Below, piece after piece: positions 20,669 to 30,844 of a stretch of DNA of 64,000 nucleotides (its first letter is position 1; every line of letters begins with the position of its first letter). The stretch comes from Prorocentrum cordatum (Eukaryota; Sar; Dinophyceae; Prorocentrales; Prorocentraceae), in NCBI GenBank assembly GCA_963575745.1, contig CAUYUJ010009447.1, positions 37,501 to 101,500 on the forward strand. Reading direction: 5' to 3'. The notes below the pieces were generated by a model. That model had not been told where the DNA came from. It searched no databases and worked only from the letters and a program-made list of their open reading frames with translations. The translations under genes and the position numbers were made by a program.

Positions 20669-23600
20669 CTAGACCGCCTTCTTGGCCTTCTTCTTCGGCG
20701 GCTTGGCGGTGGTCTCCACGCTGGAGTCGGCGCCCGTCTTGAGGAGGTGCATGGCCGTCAAGAGCTTCTGAAGCTGCTGCAGCTTCCCCAGGTCGCCCGA
20801 CAGGTCATCGAGGTAGTTCAGCGCCAGCTGGTAGTCCTTGTAGGAGCGGTGTCAGTCTCCTGAACCCTACGCTCCTCGCCACTTGGAGGACGATGAGCGT
20901 GGGGTGCAGGAGACTGACGCCGCTCCTGCTTGGAGAGTGCCCTGGCCAGCTTGGAGAACTCCACGGTCACCGCCGTGGAGAGAACCTTGTTCTGCAGCGT
21001 CTTGGCCGAGAGGTTCTCCACGTACTTCTTCATGGAGGCGAAGTCGCTGTCGTTCGTGGCCCAGGCCCACCCGTCGACGTTGCCAGTGACCGAGTCGATA
21101 ATGTGGTGGCCAGTGTTCTTCAAGGACTGGTAGAGGCTCGCGTTGTCCTTGGCCCTGGCGATCAGCTCCTTCTGGCGCTTCTTATCCGTCTCGTCGCCGT
21201 CAAGATCGGTGTCCGTAGGCTGCGACATCACGTCACTCTTGGACACCCCCTTCGCCCGACTTTTCGTCTTCTGCTTCGGCGCCTGCTCGACATTTGGCGC
21301 CTGCACGACTTCTGCTGGGGCGGTCTTCTCGACCTCGGTGCCCGTCGCCTTGACCTCGCAGCCCAGGGCGCCAATCGTCTTGTCCTCTGTGTCCTGGTTG
21401 CTCGGTGCCCGCTTCAGCGGGTGCCTCAGCTGGACTGTCTCGTCGTTCGTCCAGACGCAGTGCGTCGACCACGCCTCCTCGAAGCATTTGTTGAAGCCCT
21501 GAGCTCTGATGGTATCGATCGTCCGATGTTGTCAGATCTCTGAGCACACGTCGTCGACGACGACGTCGTCGACGTCGTCGACGGAATCGTGTCGACCACA
21601 CGTTGTCGACGTCGTCGTCGACGTCGTCACCGACGACGTGCCACGATCTGACCCGAACGCCGATAGCTGCCGAGTGCCCTACACGAGTAACGTACAGCGC
21701 TTTCAAGCACTCTGTCATGGGGTCGTAGATGATCCAGGGGGGGCCCAGCAGCATGCATTTTGAAAAGTATTTCACAGCCTGCTGCAGGCTACTTGCCAAC
21801 ACTCTTGAGGTGTTCCCGTATTCCTCGTCCTCCTCCTCTTCCTCCTCCTCCTCCTCCTTTTCATCCTTCCCTCCCACCCTCCTCCGTATCCTCATCCTCA
21901 GCGCCGTATCCTTGTCTGTCTCATCATCTCCACATCCTTGTTTCCCTTCCTTCCCGTTTGCTCCTCCATGCACCTCCACCTCATGTGTTGGTTTTCGTCC
22001 TCATTATCCCTCCTCTTCTCCATCATTCACCCGTCGCCATTTGTGGACCAAGAGACGCAGCCTGGATGAGGCCGAGTCTGCCGTCACCTTCCATGTGCCT
22101 GACTCTGCCGAGCGCCATGTAAGTGCCATTGGTGAAGTCCGTCGTCCTGTACGTCGTCGTCCTGGACTTCTCGGCCATCGCGTACTTCATCTCCAGCTTG
22201 GCCCACTCGGTGCGGAACGCTGCCTTCTTCGATCTGATTTTTTCCCCTGTGATACTGTCGTATTTTTTTGCAAGAGCTGGATCATCTGCGAGTGCACGAT
22301 TCCACCTGCCTGCTACTGCGGACTTCTTGCCGTCTGTCGGGATCTCCCACCCGCCCGCCGCGATGTCCTCCCAAAACTTCACTTCGGCGTCTGGGGGGAG
22401 CTTGCCAGCCTTCCGCTTCCGTGCCTCGAGCTGATCACCAGCTTCGCCCTGCACATGACCAGCCTCTGCGTCACGCCCCACAGCCCCGACGCCCCATTTT
22501 GCTGGGTTCTTCAGGTGGCCGTCGGGGTCGATGTCACCCGCCAACTCCTTCATGTCGCTCTGCACGTTCACGAAGCCCTTCTCGGCCAACATCGCTTTGA
22601 ACGTGGGCGACTCCCAGGCGACATTGAGCGTCTCCATGATCCGCACCTCGTCGGGCTCCACCGCGCTGTTCTTGCCCGTCGGGAGCAGCTCCTGACAAGA
22701 GGAGCGTTGACAAGGGAACCGGACGCGAAACATTACACCTCGAGGTCGGGGTGTCGACACATATTCCAGCATACATAAATGGTTTCACTGTGATGTTTGA
22801 AATCCACCGCGAAATCCACCGCGACGGATTTCGCGGTGGATTTTGAAATCCACCGCGAAATCCACCGCGATGGATTTCGAAGTGGATTTTGAAATCCACC
22901 GCGAAATCCATCGCGGTGGATTTCGCGGTGGATTTCAAAATCCAGCGTATTCTCAATCGCCGTGGTGAAATTCACGGTGGATTTTGAAATCCAACGCGAA
23001 ATCCACCGCGGTGGATTTCGCGGTGGATTTTGAAATCCACCGCGAAATCCATCGCGGTGGATTTCGCGGTGGATTTTGAAATCCACCGCGAAATCCATCG
23101 CGGTGGATTTCGCGGTGGATTTCAGTCTCAAATAAAAAACAACACAATTGGCTGGCGCGAATCTGACCATCACAATGATAGCAGCTCCATGACGACTTCA
23201 TCTTGGACCACCCTCTGAGTTCCATGTATTCTGACCCCACCCCATCGATCAGATGGGGAGGGTAGGTTGGCCTCCTCCTCCTCCTCCACTTCCACAGTCC
23301 GCCTCCTCACCCTCCCCCACTATATGCTTGACCTCCGATCGCACTCCGACGCGAAAGCTGATCTCGAATTCAGAGGCGGGGCCCAAGCTGAAATATGTTG
23401 AAGATGTTTTCTGAGCGCGGCCCCGCGCTAGAACGGGTCATCTGGGATCGACTCGTCGAAGAAAGACGATTCGCCCTTGCTCGGATCGTGCCTGCGCGGC
23501 CGATCACCGCCGAGCGCCTCTGCGACCTTGCTGAGCGAGCCCGACGTCATCTGGTTCTCGACGACCGGCCCCGTGTTGATCATAGTGGTCACCTCCTTGG

Positions 23601-25111
23601 ACGCCTCAGCATTCGGCTTCTCGGTGGGCGCCTTGGCCGTCGGGTTGGACAACTTCTGATTCTCCTGCTCGGCGGGCAACTCTGCCGTCTTGGTGGACGC
23701 GCCCTGCGTCTCCTTCTCGGCGGGAGAGCCCGACTTCGCTGGGGACACGACCTTGACCTCAATCTTCTTCTTCTTCTTCATGGGCGCGACCGTGCCGCCA
23801 GCCGCCTCGACGTCCTTGGCCTCGTCACCCTGCGTGTCATCCGTGCCAGCAGGCGTCTTCTCGAGCTGCGCTGCAGCGGGTCGCTTCCGAGCTGCAGCAG
23901 CTGGACGCTTCATGGGCGGTGCCGCCTCCTCCTCCTCTTCGTCAGCTTCGCCAGCCTCATCAGCGGCTTCCTCCTCTTCCTCCTCCTCCTCCTGGCTCAC
24001 GCCTTCGACAGCTGAACCGCCGTCATCGCTTCCGTCATTGTCTTCGCCATCCTCCTGGCCCTCATTCTCCTGCACTTTTGCTGGCTCAGCCTTTCTTTTC
24101 GCCTTTCCTTTTGATGCTGCTTTGCCGCGTGCCTTCGCCTTTGCTTTTGGTTTGCCTTCGCCCGCCGCCACCTTCCGAGCCCTGCAGTTGTCGGCCCCGT
24201 ACAGTTTCAAGAACGCGAACTTGAGCGCCTCCATCTGCGGCTTGTCGATCTCATTTTTGATGTACTTCTCAATCCACGTGCTGCACTCGGACTTCGCCAG
24301 CTCGTAGTGCTCGTCCTTGTAGTTCTTGAACTCAAGCAGCTGGCCCTTTGACCTGCACTTTCCGTCAGTGTACGTCCCTTCCTTCACTTGGAGCCACTCG
24401 CTCTTCGTCTTGTGCGTGACGTAGATCAGGTCAATCTCCTTGGTGTCGCCCTGCCACCTCTGCAGGATCCCGATGCCCTCTTTCTTCTGATCAATGGCGT
24501 CTTTCTTGGGCACGAGCATGGGGGCGTTCCACTCGAAACCGTCGGGCCACACGACGACGAAGCGATCCTGCTCGATCTTCGCCTTCTGGAACTGGGGCAG
24601 CGCCTTGCCGTTCGTCTGGAACCGCCAGCCAGCCTGCATCTGCTCATCGAAGCCCAGCGTCCACCCGTCCTTCTCCTCCAGGTGGTTGAGATCCTTGCCA
24701 GAGCGGGTGCCACGCGTCTGCTTCTGCAGCGTCTCCTCTGGAAATGTAATGTGGTGTTTTAATGTGCACGTGTTGTTTATTATCTACTTCTACACATACA
24801 TATGTAAGTACGGAGTTACGCGTGTTACAAAACATTCCCTCCCATCCCTCCTCACCCATCAACTCGTACCACTCGTTATCGTCCCCCCTTCCGCTGTTAA
24901 GATCCTTCCATTATGCCTCCAAACCATCGCTCTCGTCATGTTCCTCGTCCTGCACTTCCTCCTGTTCAAACGGCACTCCTTCTGCGGCGTGATGGCGTCG
25001 GCCAGGCTGTCGGTCAACTCGTCGTCATCCTCGCCATCGTCGCTGATGTCGTCGTCCCCTGTGGGCTCAACGGTCCCGTCGGAGAAGATCGTCTGAGCCC
25101 ACTTCTTCGGC
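20669..25111 (-). CDS. multi-exon gene of unknown function, dinoflagellate-type family
   Basis: Exons in reading order: about 25111-24979, 24735 to about 23435, 22691-22062, 21778-21683, 21498-20926 and 20836-20669. Junctions that keep phase 0 are QK|ET (GA..AG), IQ|AVKYF (GC..AG), TR|GFNKC (GT..AG) and KQ|DYQ (GA..AG). The stop is TAG at 20,671-20,669. Exon 2 starts ETLQKQTRG and is followed by GWTLGFDEQMQAGWRFQTNG, then a Lys/Ala/Glu-rich low-complexity part. Exon 3 carries VKFWEDIAAGGWEIPTDGKK, KAAFRTEWAKLE and GTYMALGRV. Later exons give CMLLGPPWIIYDPMTE, FEEAWSTHCVWTNDE and a C-terminal tail of PKKKAKK type, a possible nuclear signal. The donor between exons 2 and 3 is unresolved: the frame meets TAG at 23,430-23,428, so these may be two genes. 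I know of no function. Confidence 0.7.
20837..20925 (-). repeat. 89-bp intron that is almost entirely an inverted repeat (introner candidate)
   Basis: The arms are 20,842-20,874 and 20,895-20,927, 33 bp each, matching at 30 of 33 positions. Both include GTCAGTCTCCTG or its complement. The loop is about 20 bp. On the reverse strand the intron runs from GAGCGGCG to CTACAAG, with AAGCAG|GA at the donor and ACAAG|GA at the acceptor. Removing 89 nt is needed to stay in frame (89 is not a multiple of 3). Intron and hairpin coincide within a few bases. Confidence 0.8.
21499..21682 (-). repeat. 184-bp intron with long imperfect inverted repeat
   Basis: On the reverse strand it begins GTAGGGC and ends GAGCTCAG. 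The plus-strand segment starting GTCAGATC (about 21,531) pairs with the segment ending GATCTGAC (about 21,652) through arms of roughly 45 bp, rich in GTCGTCGAC. It is a second hairpin-forming intron in the same gene. Confidence 0.7.
21820..22040 (+). repeat. TCC-rich intron filler
   Basis: Most of the intron between the exons at 22,062 and 21,778 is TCC/CTC-rich. Serine-rich readings are artefacts. Confidence 0.7.
22797..23127. repeat. array of AAATCCACCGCG palindromes
   Basis: About six adjoining copies of the unit GAAATCCACCGCGAAATCC with its inverted complement, 44-50 bp each, separated by TTTTGAAA-type joints, spanning 330 bp. Because each unit is self-complementary, both strands read alike. 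It lies in the DNA between two exons of the multi-exon gene. Confidence 0.9.
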
Positions 25112-25119
25112 CTGCGAGG

Positions 25120-25745
25120 CGATGCAGGATGAGGAGGATGAGGACGAAGATGGTGATGAAGTGGAGGAGGAGTGAGATGATGAGGATCGTGACGAGGGGG
25201 CGGGTGGGGAGGAGGAGGGAGGAGGAGGAGGGAGGAGGATGAGGAGGAGGAGGGGGGGGAGGAGGAGGAGGTTTAGGCTGAGGAGGAGGAGGAGGAGGAG
25301 GAGGATCAGGAGCAGGAGCAGGAGCAGGAGCATGAGCGGGGGGATGGGTGGGGGGAGACGGGCAAGTAGGTGGATGAGGGGGAGGATGATGCGGATGGGG
25401 ACGAGTGTGGCTCCTCGGGGGAGCGAGGAGGGATGGCTGGAGAATGAGAAGGGGTGGGCATCCGCCTCCTCCGCCTCCTCCTCTTCTTACTCCTCCCGTA
25501 CTCTTCCCCATCCTCTTCCTCCTCCTCCGCCGCATCAGTATCCTCCTCCTCCTCCTCCTCCTCCTCATTCTCCCTTCTCTCTCCACTCGTCATGCACCGC
25601 TTCCTCCTCCCCCTCGTCATCATCATCATCATCCTCGCCCCCTCATCAGATTCACCCTCATCCTCTGTATCCTCATCCTCGTCATCACCCTTCCCCTCCT
25701 CATCATTCTTCTCTTCATGTCCCTCCTCCCTCGTTCTTCCTCATC
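25120..25745. repeat. GGA then TCC microsatellite in intron
   Basis: 25,130-25,440 is GGA-rich on the plus strand and 25,460-25,735 is TCC/TCA-rich, so the two halves can pair. It lies between reverse-strand exons at 25,111 and 25,750. Confidence 0.8.
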
Positions 25746-25749
25746 GGTG

Positions 25750-27269
25750 GCCTGTCTGGCCGCAGGGCGTTGCGAACATGTTTCAGCATCGCGCGCACCT
25801 GCCAGCTCTGGTCTTCGGCCCAGTCGTCGGCCTGCGACCCCAGGCACCACGATGATTCGTTCCAGGCGGCGACGCGCAGCATCACAGCCTGCTGCGGTCT
25901 AGAATACTGGGGTATTGGGGTGGGAGATCTGGGGTATCGGAGCCTGGGCGTCCTGACTAAACGGCCCCGTGGGGTATCGAAGTTGGGTGTCCCTCAGATT
26001 CTGAAATCCACCGCGAAATCCATCGCGGTGGATTTCGCGGTGGAGTTCGCGATGGATTTCAGAATTTGCGTGTCGATGCAGCCTTGGCCACAGCGTGTGG
26101 TATCTTCTTCATCCCTACCGTCCGCGTGGCACTGATGAAGTCGCGATGCTTCACCAACAGCTTGCGGTCCACCTTGGCCTTGTGGAGCTTGTTCACGGTA
26201 TACTTGATCGAATCAGCCTTAGGGGGGCCATCCTCCACTTACGCTTTCCTCGTCTCTACGCTCCTCCTCCTCATCCTCCGCCATTCTCCTCATCAGTCCT
26301 GCGCCTCATCATCCTCAGCCTCCTCATCATCATTCTCTCCGTCCTCTTCCTAACCCCATCTCCCGTCCCCTCATCCTGCCCCCCCTCCCCCCTCAGCATC
26401 GTTCCTCTCCTCCTGATCCTCCCCCCTCTCATCCTCGCCCTCATTCCCCTCTCGCCCCTCCTCCTCCTCCTCCTCCTCCTCCTCCTCATCATCATCATCA
26501 TCATCAGCAGCATCATCATCATTATCATCACCAGCATCATCACCAACAACACCATCAACAACATCAATATCCTCATCATCATCAGCAGCATCAGCATCAG
26601 TATCATCATTACCATCATCATGTCCTCCGCATTCCCTCCTCTGCCGCTGGCCTTCTCGATGTAAGCGAGCCACACGCCGAAGAGCACCTTCTCCTCCCGC
26701 GGCGTGTCCTCGTCGTGCATCGCCGCGCTCGCCGCGCTCGCCACCGCGCCAATGCTGAAGCCGAAAGACGGCTCGCCGATCGACGACTGCATGGTGGCGA
26801 ACAGCGGCGATGCGCGGCAGACGAGGAGGACGAGGACGGAGATGAGAAGGGTGAGGAGGACGAGGAGGATGATGACGAGGATGAGGAGTAGCATGATTGC
26901 GAGGAGGAGGAGGAGGAAACGGAGGAGGAGGAGGACGAGAGGGGAGGAGGAGGAGATGGAGGATGATGAGGAGAGAAGTGAAGCTAGGAACACGCGAGCG
27001 AGGGCGAGGAGGAGGAAGAGAAGCTAGGATGAGGAGGGGAAAGTAGGCGAGGCGAAGGAGGCGAGGGGATGCTCGAGACCAAGATGCGGGGATGAGGATG
27101 AGGAGGAGGAGGCTGATGATGATGATGATGAGGAGGAGGAGGAGGAGGCGGAGGAGGAGGAGGAGGAGTCCTTCACGCTGTCGAGCATCGTCTCCGCAGC
27201 CTTGCGCGAGTGCTTCTTCGGCGTCTCCAGGCCCTATCGTTGTTGTTGTTGGTGGCGGTGTTGTTGTTG

Positions 27270-27301
<32 letters not shown>

Positions 27302-27640
27302 GGTGGTGGTGGTGTTGTTGTTTTTGTTTACCTCCATCCTGCTCCTCCATCCTCCTCCTCCACCTCCTCCGCTTCCTCCTCTCCTGCCCTACTTCTCCTC
27401 CTCCTCCTCCTCCTCCTCCTCCTCCTTCTCCTCCTCCTCCACACTATATATCTCCTCCTCCTCCTCCTCCGCCTTATCCTCCTCTTCCTCATCTTCCTCC
27501 TCCTCCCTCTCCTCCTCCTCCTCATCCTCCTCCTCCTCCTCATCCTCCTCCTTCGGGCCTTCTCCAGCTCCGACACAGGGGGCGCCGCCGAGCTGTCGAC
27601 CGTCCGCGCGCCTCCGTCCTGGGGTCAACGCGAAAGTGTG
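25750..27640 (-). CDS. four candidate upstream exons of the same multi-exon gene
   Basis: Short protein-like reverse-strand segments occur at about 27,628-27,560 (VDSSAAPPVSELEKA), 27,235-27,175 (LETPKKHSRKAAETMLDSVK), 26,830-26,650 (FATMQSSIGEPSFGFSIG, EEKVLFGVWLAYIEKAS), 26,225-26,065 (DSIKYTVNKLHKAKVDRKLL, HRDFISATRT) and 25,880-25,755 (QAVMLRVAAWNESSW, DDWAEDQSWQVRAMLKHVRN). All are bounded by AG-like acceptors and separated by TCC, TCA or GGA microsatellites. They share the strand and spacing of the exons at 20.7-25.1 kb, so I infer one gene. Splice sites were not all resolved, and the frames between pieces were not proved to join. Confidence 0.45.
25998..26066. repeat. AAATCCACCGCG palindrome, intron copy
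   Basis: A palindrome bounded by TTCTGAAATCC and GGATTTCAGAA. The centre is CCATCGCGGTGG, with one extra arm segment (GGAGTTCGCGATGG). It lies between two candidate exons. Confidence 0.85.
26250..26630 (+). repeat. TCC and CAT microsatellite in candidate intron
   Basis: TCCTCC words to about 26,485, then CATCATCAGCATC words to 26,620. Non-coding. Confidence 0.8.
26820..27165 (+). repeat. GGA microsatellite in candidate intron
   Basis: GAGGAGGACGAGG words in two blocks. The Glu/Arg-rich frames are artefacts. Confidence 0.8.
27237..27550 (+). repeat. TTG/GGT then TCC microsatellites
   Basis: 27,239-27,330 is TTGTTGTTGGTGG repeats; 27,345-27,550 is TCC repeats. It lies between two short candidate exons. 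Confidence 0.85.
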
Positions 27641-27833
27641 CGTGGGGCTCATCACCATCATCTGTCTCATCTTGATCCTCCCTCTCCCTCTGTTCCTCCT
27701 CCCCTCCTCTCCTTCCTCAACTTGCTCCTCCTCCTCCTCCTCCTCTTCCTCCTCCTTTATCCTCGTGTTCCTCCCCCTCCCCTCCCTCCCCTTACGTTGC
27801 AATTTTGGCTCGAGCAATTTAGGTTCGAGGATC

Positions 27834-27882
27834 CGTCAATCCACCGCGAAATCCATCGCGATGGATTTCGCGGTGGATTTCA
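27834..27882. repeat. AAATCCACCGCG palindrome copy
   Basis: AATCCACCGCGAAATCC facing GGATTTCGCGGTGGATT, about 46 bp, nearly perfect. It follows a spliced-leader-like word (27,794-27,814). Confidence 0.85.
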
Positions 27883-28398
27883 CAGATTGTTTTTCTTGCT
27901 ACCTTGTTTCATTCCCGTTTGAACCCATCCCGTCCTCACGTTGGATCCGAGACTTCCCCAGCAATGCAAGGCAATGGCGAACAGAAAACATTTCGATATA
28001 GGTTTTAGATAGGTTCAAAAGTAGGTTCGGGAGATAGGTTCGCAAGCATAGTAGGTCCCAGGAAGAAGGTGCAACGCGCGGGGAAAACGTGTCATCGGGC
28101 AGATAGCCTCCCGTTACTGGGTTTGCCAAAGCGCGTCGGCGCAAATGCCGCGGGCAGCTAAGTTGGCGAAGCGAATTCGCCAAACTAGCCCTGGCGAGTG
28201 CACCCGGGGACGTTCCCTGGCCGCGGTAACCTCGCCAAGAAGGTTTGCAATGAAAAACGGCGTCAGGGCTGCATTTCAGGCAGGGGCCGCGACACGTTTC
28301 GCGCGATGCACCCTCGGGCACTAAACATAGAAAATTAACGAGAGCGGCTGCGGAGAAGACCTCCGAAAACACGACCCGCCAGAAAAGCAGTCACGACG
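27883..28398. other. intergenic or intronic, no supported gene
   Basis: Scattered ATAGGTTTTAG and AAGTAGGTTCG words (27,998-28,053) match the repeat that forms an array at 29,100. Nothing else stands out. Confidence 0.4.
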
Positions 28399-28560
28399 AT
28401 GGGCGACCCAAAAATCAATTGGGGCAGCCCCGGCAACTGGCACGGCGAACAACGCAACTCAAGGAATCCCGGACAAGCCGGGCCGCCACCAACAATCACC
28501 CCGTACCAATACCGTGCCCCGGCGGGGTTCGGACACGCCATGGCTCCTCCTCATTATCAC
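28399..28560 (+). CDS. possible small first exon, unrecognised
   Basis: A plus-strand frame opens with ATG and reads MGDPKINWGSPGNWHGEQ, then PGQAGPPPTITPYQYRAP and GFGHAMAPPHY, before running into TCC microsatellite. The Gly/Pro/aromatic composition looks like a real disordered N-terminus rather than a shadow, but no continuation was found. It is one of very few plus-strand candidates. Confidence 0.25.
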
Positions 28561-28689
28561 GGCCGCCCCGCCCAAGGTCATTCTGCCCTCCCCAAAGCCA
28601 CTCGTTATCAATCACATCATGCTTCCCATCATCGCCCCCCTTGCCTCACCATCCTCCCCCTCGTCAGCCGCAGCATCCACGTTCTCATC

Positions 28690-28727
28690 CTCCTGCCCCC
28701 GATCCTCCCCGCCCTCCCCGCCCCCCC

Positions 28728-28758
<31 letters not shown>

Positions 28759-29085
28759 TCCTCCTCCTCCCCCTCATATTCCCCATCTTGTTCCTACCTT
28801 TTCCCCCTCATCCCCCCTTCATCCGCCCCTCATCCTCCGCCCGATCCTCCGGGTCCTCTTGGTCCTCCTCCTCCTACTCCTCTCTCCTGTTCCTCCTTCC
28901 TCCTGGCCCTCCGTTTCCTCGACCTGGCTCTCCTCCTCCTCCTCCTCTTCTTCCTCCTCCACATCCTCCTCCCGGCTCTCCTCATCCACCTCCTCCTCCT
29001 CCTCCTCTCCCATTCCTCTTCCTCCTCCTCCTCCTCCCCCACATTCTCCTCCACCTCCTCCTCCTCCTACCTTCAATCCCTGACC
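28690..29085 (+). repeat. TCC/CCT microsatellite
   Basis: About 400 bp of imperfect TCCTCCTCC and CCCCTCCTCC. Pro- and Ser-rich frames are artefacts. Confidence 0.85.
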
Positions 29086-29103
29086 TTCCATGCTTCCGAA
29101 AAC

Positions 29104-29420
29104 AGTTTGAAGTAGGTTTGAAATAGGTTTGAAGTAGGTTTGAAGTAGGTTCGAAGTAGGTTTGAAGTAGGTTTGAAGTAGGTTTGAAGTAGGTTTGAAG
29201 TAGGTTTGAAGTAGGTTTGAAGTAGGTTTGAAACCTACTTTGAGGCCTCCGAAACCTACTTTGAGGCTCCTAAAACCTATTTTAAAGCCTCCGAAACCTA
29301 CTTTGCGCTACCGAAAACCTACTTTTGGAATCCGGAAACCTTCTTTGGAACCTACTTTGCAAAAACAAATTCTGCAAACCTACTTTCCGACCTACTTTGG
29401 GGGCGCGGTTCCTTGAAACA
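29104..29420. repeat. 11-bp TTTGAAGTAGG array that flips orientation
   Basis: 29,104-29,232 holds about eleven direct copies of the 11-bp unit TTTGAAGTAGG. From 29,233 the complement (AAACCTACTTT) appears instead, spaced 14-25 bp apart and diverging to 29,400. The two halves can fold into a hairpin. Related words occur near 28,000-28,050 and 30,770-30,815. Confidence 0.85.
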
Positions 29421-30844
29421 TCAGCACACGCTTGCCCGAGCCTTTCCCAGAAGTCGCCCCCGGGGGCGGCGCGCCAAAAAAGGAATCTGCGAAGTACCCC
29501 CAGAAGGTGAGCAAACCCAAAACACTTGTAGGTTGCCCCCGACAGGCGGGAGCCCCCCAAAGGGGGCGGTCTCCCCCCCCCCCCGAGGGTCGAGGATCGA
29601 GCGCGATTTCGCTGTCGGGCGACAAGCGAACGTACCGCGACAGGACAGGGCCTTTTGGCAGCCCCCCCGCTGGCGGGCAGGGGGCCGCCGCCTGGCGCCC
29701 TAGGTTCTTCAGAAACCAAACCTGATGCGGCCGCCCCCCGCCCCCCGGGGCCCCTCCGGGCCCGGCCCGACGGAGGCGCCACTCCCCTTCCGTTTCTCTT
29801 TCCTCCTCCCACCTCTCTCCACCTCCTCTCCTCTTCCACGCGCCCTCATTATTCCAGCCTCCCTCCACCTCCTCCCCCCGGAAACGCCACCTCCCCCCTA
29901 CCCGCCTTCTGGAGCCCCCCACCCTCCCGTTTCTGACCTTCTTAACCTTCCTGGTCCTCCCTCTCGCCCCCCCCCCCTCCCCCTTGCTCGGGCCCGCGGC
30001 CCTCGCCCCGCCCTCCATGCCCCACTTCCCGCTGTGGTCAGACCAAGGGGGAAACGCAGTGCCCCCAGATCTCAGGACGGAGGTGGTTTAGAGCGCTTCC
30101 TGTTCCAACAACCCCCAGTCTTCCCTTCGGGGATGGATGCGCCCCTCCCCCCCCCTCCTTCCGGGGCCTGCAATGGGGGGCGGCGGATCGGTGGAGCGCC
30201 CGGGACGGTCAAAGATAGAGCCGGCATGACCTCGCAGAATGCAACGCGGTCTCACAGATGGTTCAAGATAGCCCAAGATGGATCAACATTGTTTCCCGCA
30301 TGCTCCAAGAAACCCAAATACCGCTCCGAGACCGCCCCAAGCGGCCGCGGAGCCACCCAATAACACCCCCGAGAAGCCGAAATCTTTCCAAATCGTACGA
30401 GACACGAATGAATTGGGCCTTTTGGTCCATGCGCTTCCGAAGACTTTGGAAGCCTGAAGATAAGCCCCGAAGGAGTCCAGAAGAACCCAAGACAGCGCAC
30501 TTCACGAATTACTCGGCTGGCTTGCTAGCAGAAGCCGCGCCTTGCCGGCGGCATTCCAGCATTTCCCCGAGAAGCTTGTTTGGAAAATATCATTACTGAC
30601 CCGATCCCGACAAGTTACTTTTGATATTGTGTTCCCGACAACCTTTCCTGGAAAGCTACTTTTGCACATGAATGTCGCATTCCTTTCCCCTGAAAGTTTC
30701 TCGCGGCAATCGGTTTCGCCATCCTTTCCCTTCGAGTTACCTGCGCCGACCACTGTTGCCAGGCGCGCTGCAGACCTACTTCGCCGACCTACTTCAGGAG
30801 CTACTCTAAACCTACTTCATTTGTTTTGCGCCTCAAGCAAGCCC
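29421..30844. other. GC-rich then mixed DNA, no supported gene
   Basis: 29,440-30,230 is very GC-rich with C runs (29,572-29,584) and shadow frames on both strands. 30,085-30,330 resembles the dispersed repeat seen at 5,750-5,900 (AGAGCG.TTCC, CAAGATAG words). 30,770-30,815 carries ACCTACTTC words. Confidence 0.4.

Noticed and set aside
29104-29420. CRISPR-like array
   Set aside because: Units are 11 bp, contiguous or loosely spaced, with no spacers of regular length, and the sequence is eukaryotic.
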